DNA from: Streptomyces sp. HPF1205
GTDB lineage: Bacteria > Actinomycetota > Actinomycetes > Streptomycetales > Streptomycetaceae
NCBI RefSeq assembly: GCF_020400825.1
Contig: NZ_JAINVH010000029.1
Location: 31,852 to 95,851 of the forward strand
Reading direction: 5' to 3'
Length of the DNA stretch: 64,000 bases
The notes below the pieces were generated by a model. That model was not told the origin of the DNA, made no database searches, and saw only the letters and a list, made by a program, of their open reading frames with translations. Below are positions 58,989 to 64,000 of the stretch, piece after piece. A program made the position numbers and the translations under genes. The first letter of the stretch is position 1; every line of letters starts with the position of its first letter.

Positions 58989-59927
58989 ATGGACTCTTGC
59001 TCCTCATGCCGCCGTCCCCTCAACGGCGCGCTGGTGTGCCCCGGTTGCGGCGCCTACGCCCCCGACATAGACCCCCGCAGCACGACCTCCCGGGCGCGCC
59101 GCCCGGCCGCCACGACGGCCGTCCGCGAGAAGCCGGCCCCGGCGGGAGACGTGGACACGGTCGCGGAGCCGGACGTGGACGCGCTCGTGCGGGCGGGTGT
59201 ACGCGAGGTGGGAGCGGTCGTGCGCGTCGCGGCACCGGCCGGCGGGGGACGGGCCGCCGCGGCCGGCGGGGGGCAACCCGACGAGGGACACGAGGAGTAC
59301 GAGGAGCACGAGCAGGACGCGGCCGGGGCGGGTTCGGCAGGCGCGGACGCGGGACTTCCCGCGTTGCACGGTGGGCGGGCCGGGCGGCGGCTGCAGTTGG
59401 CGCGCTGGAGCCGCAGCAGGAGGCGCGCCGCCGCGGCGACCGCGCTCGCGCTGCTCGGGGGCGGGATAACGCTGGGGGCGATGGCCTCCGGCCCGGCCAG
59501 GGCGCCGCATCCCGCCTCGGCACCGGACCCCGCGGCGCCCCCGCCCTCCGCGGCGCCCGCCACGAGCGCGGGCGGCGCCACAGCCCGGACCGCACCGGAC
59601 CACCAGGCGCCGCCGAGCACCGCAGGTGCCCTCTCGCCGTCGGCGGGCGGCGGCCACCCGCCGTCCACCCCGCCCGGCCCCTACGACCCGGCCGCCACCG
59701 CCCGCACACCGCAGGCCGGCCCGTGGCGCACGGCCCCCGGAACCGCCGATGACCCGACGTCCGGCGCCAGTACCGGCACCGGCACCGGCACGCCCTCCGC
59801 CCCGGGCACCCCCGATACCCCCGGCACCCCCGGCACTCCCGGCACCCCCGGAACCACGCCGCCCACCGCGCCGACCCCGAGCCCTTCGCCGCACCACTTG
59901 TGCATCCTGCTGGTCTGCCTGCCCTGA
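58989..59927 (+). CDS. SCO2400-family protein with zinc-ribbon N-terminus and membrane helix
   Basis: This 312-aa protein belongs to a streptomycete-specific group starting with a treble-clef-like CxxC...CxxC segment (CSSCRRPLNGALVCPGCG, residues 4-21). A long hydrophilic stretch (Ala/Gly/Glu-rich) follows, then an Arg-rich patch and one membrane helix (about 142-163, AAAATALALLGGGITLGAM). The Pro/Ser/Thr-rich outer tail ends in HHLCILLVCLP with two cysteines. The tail includes a 9-bp tandem repeat (59805-59849) coding for GTP units. Its function is unknown. The start is ATG at 58989. Confidence 0.75.
   Translation: MDSCSSCRRPLNGALVCPGCGAYAPDIDPRSTTSRARRPAATTAVREKPAPAGDVDTVAEPDVDALVRAGVREVGAVVRVAAPAGGGRAAAAGGGQPDEGHEEYEEHEQDAAGAGSAGADAGLPALHGGRAGRRLQLARWSRSRRRAAAATALALLGGGITLGAMASGPARAPHPASAPDPAAPPPSAAPATSAGGATARTAPDHQAPPSTAGALSPSAGGGHPPSTPPGPYDPAATARTPQAGPWRTAPGTADDPTSGASTGTGTGTPSAPGTPDTPGTPGTPGTPGTTPPTAPTPSPSPHHLCILLVCLP
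59805..59849. repeat. Five 9-bp tandem repeats
   Basis: Units of the type ggcaccccc (59805, 59823, 59841) with variants gatacccc(c) (59814) and ggcactccc (59832) encode Gly-Thr-Pro tripeptides in the outer tail of the SCO2400-family protein. Confidence 0.8.
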
Positions 59928-59991
59928 AACGGCCGGCACCCGCGGCCGCGCCTCTTCCCCCGGGCCGGGGCCGGGGTCGGCGGGAGTACGG

Positions 59992-60747
59992 TCAGCGCCA
60001 CTCCGTCTCGTGGCCGACCCGGTGGTGGGAGGTGTCGTACTGGTCGACGGCGGCGATGGTGCGCCCAGAGGGGATCGCCACCGCCCAGGCGCGGTAGGCG
60101 GTGGCGGCGACCTCGACGGTGCGCCCGGTGAGCTGCGTGCCGTCGGTGAGGGTCACCACGCCGTAGGCGACGTCCGGGCCGGGGGAGGCGACGAACAGGC
60201 GCAGGCCGCTGGTGCCCTTCTCGTGCAGGCCCCACAAGCCCTCGTCGCCGTCGCCGTTCGTGATGTCGCGGGCGCCGGACACCACGTCGCAGTCGGCCCA
60301 GGGCCCGCCCTGATGGTCGATCAGCACCCCGCCGACGCTCATCCGCTTGCACAGCAGACCGTCGCGGGCCGAGCCCGGCGCGCCGGCTCCGGCCGCGGCC
60401 GCGGCCGGGTGGTACTCCAGGCGCACCGACCAGGTCCTGCCGTCCACCGTGCCGCGGCCCACATCGGCCGTGACCGCGGCGGCGGGCACGGTGCGGTGCG
60501 CGGTGGGGCCGGGGCCGGCCGGCAGGGGGCGGGCCGGACCGCCGTGCCGGCCGAGCGGAAGGGCCAGACCCGCCACGGCGGCCACCGCCACGGCCGCGCC
60601 CACGACGGCGGCGCGGCGCCTGCGGGCCCTGCGGGCCCGGCCGGCCGCCAGGATGCGCTCGACGGGGGCGGGCGGGGAGGTGTACGCGCCGACCGAGCGG
60701 GTCAGCGCGGCACGCAGCCGCTCGCCGGGGTCGTGCTCGAAGGTCAT
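59992..60747 (-). CDS. Membrane regulator of the adjacent ECF sigma factor (putative anti-sigma)
   Basis: This 251-aa single-pass protein has a short cytosolic part (about 1-45, ending in an Arg cluster), a membrane helix (about 45-66) and a 180-residue outer region. The last 120 residues form a domain with two cysteines (GLLCKRMSV and PWADC) and ending HHRVGHETEWR. No zinc anti-sigma HxxxCxxC motif is present, so anti-sigma function is inferred from the ATGA overlap with the sigma gene and the topology. The outer domain is nearly identical to the secreted protein at 61434-62132, even in DNA sequence. It may sense an extracellular signal. Confidence 0.75.
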   Translation of the reverse strand: MTFEHDPGERLRAALTRSVGAYTSPPAPVERILAAGRARRARRRRAAVVGAAVAVAAVAGLALPLGRHGGPARPLPAGPGPTAHRTVPAAAVTADVGRGTVDGRTWSVRLEYHPAAAAAGAGAPGSARDGLLCKRMSVGGVLIDHQGGPWADCDVVSGARDITNGDGDEGLWGLHEKGTSGLRLFVASPGPDVAYGVVTLTDGTQLTGRTVEVAATAYRAWAVAIPSGRTIAAVDQYDTSHHRVGHETEWR

Positions 60748-61373
60748 CGCGGGTCTCCAAGGCCGCTGGGCAGCGGAAGGTCGGCGGGGTGGGAGAGGTC
60801 GGCGAGGGCGGGGTGACCCCGCAGCTTGGCCAGCGCGCGGGACGCCTGGCTCTTCACGGTGCCGACCGAGCAGCCGAGCGTCGCCGCGACTTCCTCGGCC
60901 GGAAGGTCCTCCCAGTAGCGCAGCACCACGACGGCCCGCTGCCGCTCGGGCAGGTCGGCCAGCGCCCGCATCAGTACGTCCCGGTCGCCCCCGCCCCCGA
61001 CGCCCCCGCCGTGCTCCACGGCGGAGGCGTCGGGCAGCGTCGGCAGCAGCAGATGGATCACCCTGCGCCTTCGGTACCGGCTGCGGTTGGTGTTGACCAG
61101 AGCTCGCCGCACATAGTGCTCGGCGGTCTCCGGACGCACCCGCCGCCACGCCGGGTACACCCGGGCCAGCGTGGTCTGCACCAGGTCCTCCGCCTCGTGG
61201 AAGTCGCCGGTGAGCAGATACGCGGTGCGGGTCAGCGCCCGCCAGCGGGCGGCGACGAACCGGGTGAACTCCGCGTCCGGTCCGCCGGCCGCGGTGGGGT
61301 CGTCAGGCTGCTGCACGGAGGGGGCGTCCCGTCCTTCTGTCGGTTGCCGTTGCATGCCGTTACTCGATGTCAC
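60744..61373 (-). CDS. ECF sigma factor, SigE-family of streptomycetes
   Basis: This 209-aa RNA polymerase sigma factor has a region-2 segment (about 35-105: FVAARWRALTRTAYLLTGDF, then AEDLVQTTLARVYPAW) and a region-4 segment (about 140-190: LPERQRAVVVLRYWEDLPAE, then GCSVGTVKSQASRALAKLRG). It fits the 'SigE family' group with RxxYLLTGD. A Gly-rich linker joins the regions. The start is GTG at 61373 or ATG at 61355; the ATG avoids a GTG lying inside the upstream CACGTG repeats. Its stop overlaps the start of the membrane regulator (ATGA). A secreted paralogue of that regulator's outer domain is encoded just upstream on the same strand. Confidence 0.88.
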   Translation of the reverse strand: MTSSNGMQRQPTEGRDAPSVQQPDDPTAAGGPDAEFTRFVAARWRALTRTAYLLTGDFHEAEDLVQTTLARVYPAWRRVRPETAEHYVRRALVNTNRSRYRRRRVIHLLLPTLPDASAVEHGGGVGGGGDRDVLMRALADLPERQRAVVVLRYWEDLPAEEVAATLGCSVGTVKSQASRALAKLRGHPALADLSHPADLPLPSGLGDPR

Positions 61374-61399
61374 GTGCTTTCACGTGCTGTCACGTGCCG
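61370..61399. promoter_or_regulatory. Three TCACGTG repeats at 10-bp spacing
   Basis: TCACGTGC occurs at 61370, 61380 and 61390. Each contains the palindrome CACGTG, and the copies are exactly one helical turn apart. They lie between the secreted paralogue gene and the sigma gene, overlapping the sigma start if GTG 61373 is used. A phased operator is likely. Confidence 0.6.
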
Positions 61400-61426
61400 T
61401 CACCGCGGTGCCGGCCGCCGCGGTGA
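61400..61426 (-). terminator. 9-bp hairpin between the secreted protein and sigma genes
   Basis: tcaccgcgg (61400-61408) and ccgcggtga (61418-61426) are perfect inverted repeats with a 9-nt loop, 7 bp past the stop of the secreted protein gene. It may terminate or attenuate readthrough into the sigma gene. Confidence 0.55.
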
Positions 61427-61433
61427 CACCGCG

Positions 61434-62132
61434 TCAGCGCCACTCGGTCTCGTGGCTGACGCGGTGGTGGGAGGTGTCGTACTGGTCGACGGTGGCGATG
61501 GTGCGCCCGGAGGGGATCGCCACCGCCCAGGCACGGTAGCCGGTGTGCGGGACCGTGACCGTGCGCCCGGTCAGCCGGGTGCCGTCGGAGAGGGTCAGCA
61601 CCCCGTACGCGACGTCCGCGTCGGGCCTGGCGACGAACAGACGGGTGCCGCTGGTGCCCTTCTCGTGCAGGCCCCACAGGCCCTCCCCGCCGTTGCCGGC
61701 CGGGTCGTGGGCGCCGACCAGGCCCTCGCAGTCGGCCCAGGGCCCGCCCTGGTGGTCGATCAGCACCCCGCCGACGCTCATCCGCTGGCACAGCAGCGAG
61801 GTGGGCCGGGGCGCCTTCGCCTGCCCGGGCGAGGACGGAGGCTCGTACCCCTTGGGAAGGGTGCGGTGGTACTCCAGCGTGACCGACCAGGCCAGGCCGT
61901 CGACCCGCCCGTGCGCGATCGGCTGGGTGACCACCGCGGGGGTCGTGTGCCGGACGGCGGGGGCCGGGACGGCGGTGTGCCGGACGACGGCGGACCCGGG
62001 CGTCGTGCCGGTGGCGGCGCCGGCGCCGGAAGCCGGACCGGCGGCGAACGCGTGGGCGCCGAACGACAGCCCGCCGATCGCGGCGACGGCGGCGCCGGCA
62101 GCGGCGGCCTTCCTCATGCGGCTGAGAGCCAC
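61434..62132 (-). CDS. Secreted paralogue of the membrane regulator's outer domain
   Basis: This 232-aa protein has a signal peptide (about 1-31, ending AHAFAAG) and a His/Pro/Val-rich spacer. A C-terminal domain of about 120 residues is by eye roughly four-fifths identical to the outer domain of the protein at 59992-60747. The shared parts include two cysteines (LLCQRMSV, PWADC), GLWGLHEKGTSG and the end HHRVSHETEWR. It has no membrane helix. AAAGGAGA lies 7 nt before the GTG start at 62132, a strong site. As a soluble copy of a receptor domain it could act as a decoy, co-sensor or ligand carrier for the sigma system. No known family was recognised. Confidence 0.75.
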   Translation of the reverse strand: MALSRMRKAAAAGAAVAAIGGLSFGAHAFAAGPASGAGAATGTTPGSAVVRHTAVPAPAVRHTTPAVVTQPIAHGRVDGLAWSVTLEYHRTLPKGYEPPSSPGQAKAPRPTSLLCQRMSVGGVLIDHQGGPWADCEGLVGAHDPAGNGGEGLWGLHEKGTSGTRLFVARPDADVAYGVLTLSDGTRLTGRTVTVPHTGYRAWAVAIPSGRTIATVDQYDTSHHRVSHETEWR

Positions 62133-62166
62133 GGACGTATCTCCTTTGCGTCACTTACGTGTTCCC

Positions 62167-62188
62167 CGCCCGGCGCGTTCGCCGGGCG
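62167..62188 (-). other. Leader hairpin of the secreted paralogue gene
   Basis: cgcccggcg (62167-62175) and cgccgggcg (62180-62188) form a perfect 9-bp stem with a 4-nt loop, about 20 nt upstream of the ribosome-binding site. It may stabilise the message or modulate initiation. Confidence 0.45.
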
Positions 62189-62452
62189 GATGCGTCGGCC
62201 GGCCCACCGGGCCCCGTGAACCGGCCGCCGGCGACCGCGAGGGCCCCCGGAAACGGACATCCACCCCTCCCTACTCCCGCCCCCCGCCCCGGGGTTGCAC
62301 GCTTCCGGAACTCCTCTCCCGCCCGCGCCCGGGGCCTTTGCCCGCCGCCCGGTCGGCGTCGGGCAGGGGCTCCGTGACGCGTTTCGCCCCACTACCACCC
62401 CAGTCTGTGGTGGCACTGTGCAAAGCCTGTGGAAAGGCCGGGCCCCCGCTCA

Positions 62453-62470
62453 TTGACCTGATCACGTCAA
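62453..62470. promoter_or_regulatory. 18-bp inverted repeat TTGACcTGATCAcGTCAA
   Basis: TTGACCTGATCACGTCAA differs from its own reverse complement at only two symmetric positions. It sits in the divergent region between the secreted paralogue and the HExxH protein. A dimeric regulator would fit; I cannot name it. Confidence 0.45.
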
Positions 62471-62814
62471 CCTGCTTCTCTTCTCGCAGCACCTCACGCC
62501 CCACCTGCCGGAACGCCGAAAGCCGGTACCGCAAGGGGGTTTCCGCTCGTCCCACCGCGGAACCGCCGGAAGGCGCCGCGGAGCGCGCCGACACGCAGTG
62601 GTCCGACTGCCAGTGCCCACCTCTGTGCAGACACCGCGTGGCCGGAACGACTCCGAGGTGTCCCGCCGCCTTGCCTCCGGCCGCGGCGGACCGGCCGGAG
62701 GGCCGGGCCCGCCTCAAGCACCAGGGCCCGCGGTGCCGTGCTCCTCCTGTCCCGAACCGCCGGCGCCCCCCACCGAAAGGCGTCCGGCGCACACCCAGAG
62801 AGGTCCCCCTCAGC

Positions 62815-64000
62815 ATGGGCAAAACCCTCCTCGGAGCTACGCGTGTAGCCCTCACCGGACTCGCCGCGGCTTCCCTCGCATCAGGCGCGCTGCTCCTCGC
62901 CTCACCCCTGGCGTCGGCCGCGCCGGCCTCCTCCGACACGGGCGGCCACTCCGTGGCCAACCCGTACAGCCCCGCGTACCAGCACCCGTACCGGCACGGT
63001 GTGGTGCCGACCCTTCAGCAGCACGCCAAGATGCAGAACTGGGCCGCGAGCCAGGCGTCGCCCGCCGCGACCGGGCCGGAGACGCTCTCGTACGGCGGCG
63101 GCATCGACGGCATCGGCGTGCAGAGCGGCCACTCCAAGGTCTACCTGGTCTTCTACGGCACCCAGTGGGGGACGCAGAGCACCAACGGCAGCGGTGACAT
63201 GACCTTCTCCGGCGACCCGGACGGCGCCGCCCCCGTCGCCCAGGAGATGTTCAAGGGCATCGGCACCGGCAACGAGCTGTGGTCGGCCGACCTGACCCAG
63301 TGGTGCGACGGCCCCAACGTGGCCAGCGGCGCGACGAGTTGCCCCTCGAACGCCAACTTCGTCCCGTACCAGAGCGGCGGCGTGCTCAGCGGCGTGTGGT
63401 ACGACAACTCGGCCGCCTCGCCCAGCGCCGCCACCGGCCACCAGCTCGGCGTGGAGGCCGTGAAGGCCGCGAGCCACTTCGGGAACACCTCGGCCGCGCT
63501 CAACCGGGACGCGTACTACGTCATCCTGTCCCCGCACGGCACCAACCCCGACAGCTACCAGGGCCAGTACTGCGCCTGGCACGACTACAACGGTGACAGC
63601 ACCCTCACCGGCGGCGCCGTCTCCTCGTCGGTCGGCGACGTGGCCTTCAGCAACCAGCCGTACAACATGGACTCCGGCGCCGGCTGCGGCGTCGGCTTCG
63701 TCAACTCGCCCGGCACCCTCGACGGCTGGACGATGACGCTCGGCCACGAGTGGCACGAGATGATGTCCGACCAGAACCCGGCGGGCGGCTGGACGAACCA
63801 CACCGGCAGCTCGTACGACGGCCAGGAGAACTCCGACGAGTGCGCCTGGATCTCTCCCGGCCAGGCCGGCGGCGCGGCCAACGTGTCGATGGGCACCGGC
63901 ACCTTCGCCGAGCAGGCGAGCTGGTCCAACGACACCAACTCCTGCGCCATCTCGCACCCGATCGTCGGCGGCGGCTCGACGGGCAACACGGTGTCGGTGT
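62815..64000 (+). CDS. Secreted HExxH zinc-peptidase-like protein (3' end beyond window)
   Basis: 395 codons are visible and open at the right edge. A signal peptide (about 1-42, ending SAAPA) precedes a globular protein with repeated aromatic/Gly strands. VYLVFYGTQWG near residue 109, YYVILSPHGTNPD and YCAWHDYNG recall bacterial and plant EXORDIUM-like secreted proteins. GHEWHEMMSDQ contains HExxH (H311-E312-...-H315 region: HEWHE at 311-315), suggesting a zinc site, with a possible third ligand downstream. Six cysteines suggest disulphides. The start is ATG at 62815 with AGAGAGG upstream. Proteolytic activity is inferred from the motif only. It is divergent from the sigma locus. Confidence 0.75.
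   Translation, partial: MGKTLLGATRVALTGLAAASLASGALLLASPLASAAPASSDTGGHSVANPYSPAYQHPYRHGVVPTLQQHAKMQNWAASQASPAATGPETLSYGGGIDGIGVQSGHSKVYLVFYGTQWGTQSTNGSGDMTFSGDPDGAAPVAQEMFKGIGTGNELWSADLTQWCDGPNVASGATSCPSNANFVPYQSGGVLSGVWYDNSAASPSAATGHQLGVEAVKAASHFGNTSAALNRDAYYVILSPHGTNPDSYQGQYCAWHDYNGDSTLTGGAVSSSVGDVAFSNQPYNMDSGAGCGVGFVNSPGTLDGWTMTLGHEWHEMMSDQNPAGGWTNHTGSSYDGQENSDECAWISPGQAGGAANVSMGTGTFAEQASWSNDTNSCAISHPIVGGGSTGNTVSV

Larger units (their letters stand above)
62133..62814. other. 682-bp divergent control region
   Basis: No gene is supported. It contains a 9-bp hairpin in the leader of the secreted paralogue (62167-62188), a TTCCGGAA palindrome near 62300, and an 18-bp near-perfect inverted repeat (62453-62470). 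Promoters for both flanking genes must lie here, but I find no convincing consensus pair; an ECF-type promoter is possible. Confidence 0.45.

Overview
The window is chromosomal DNA of a high-GC actinomycete, almost certainly a Streptomyces or close relative (Streptomycetaceae). Supporting signs are strong G/C bias at third codon positions, frequent GTG starts, many secreted hydrolases with long Ala-rich signal peptides, and streptomycete marker genes: rbpA with its sigma-R-type promoter, the smeA-sffA sporulation pair, DasR-type operators on chitinase genes, a c-di-AMP (ydaO) riboswitch on a cell-wall hydrolase, and an SCO2400-family protein. I saw no transposase, integrase, tRNA, rRNA or CRISPR array. 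Both end genes are cut by the window edges.

Layout. 1-2.8 kb: an EccA-like AAA+ ATPase (C-terminus off the left edge) with a promoter plus two-hairpin element upstream, and a uridine-kinase-like protein. 2.9-7.1 kb: an M24 peptidase, a secreted C39-type peptidase and a GH18 chitinase, the last two preceded by DasR-like operators. 7.5-16.4 kb: a DUF574 methyltransferase translationally coupled to a PAS-GGDEF-EAL protein, acyl-CoA dehydrogenase, alditol oxidase, Lrp regulator, amidohydrolase. 17.0-26.5 kb: a housekeeping block with lnt-ppm1 (lipoprotein acylation and polyprenol-mannose synthesis), fxsA, rbpA, a YczE/MocR divergent pair and smeA-sffA; from memory this resembles the SCO1415-SCO1423 neighbourhood of S. 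coelicolor. 26.7-33 kb: a uridine-kinase-like protein without P-loop residues, a GNAT, the riboswitch-controlled M23 peptidase and a giant LuxR (LAL) regulator. 33-44 kb: a short second-type Rho, an Mrr-TerD fusion, a D,D-carboxypeptidase, a flavin monooxygenase, an Rpf-LysM-M23 muralytic enzyme, a PAP2 phosphatase, an aldo-keto reductase and a winged-helix-like protein. 44-48 kb: a membrane-spanning S15 hydrolase/ABC ATPase fusion with its permease. 48-59 kb: an exoenzyme stretch (S53 peptidase, second GH18 chitinase, ricin-lectin beta-helix protein, PL8 polysaccharide lyase) with uppP and a TerD protein. 59-64 kb: an SCO2400-family protein, an ECF sigma/membrane regulator pair with a secreted paralogue of the regulator's outer domain, and a secreted HExxH protein running off the right edge.

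Two themes stand out. First, cell-wall and polymer turnover under nucleotide and amino-sugar control: DasR sites, a c-di-AMP riboswitch, a CRP-like site and a c-di-GMP enzyme. Second, the 3' flanks of many genes carry short tandem repeats, often with 11-bp units and sometimes duplicating the stop codon. The best candidate for an undescribed system is the three-gene sigma locus at 59992-62132, where the extracellular domain of the membrane regulator is also made as a free secreted protein.
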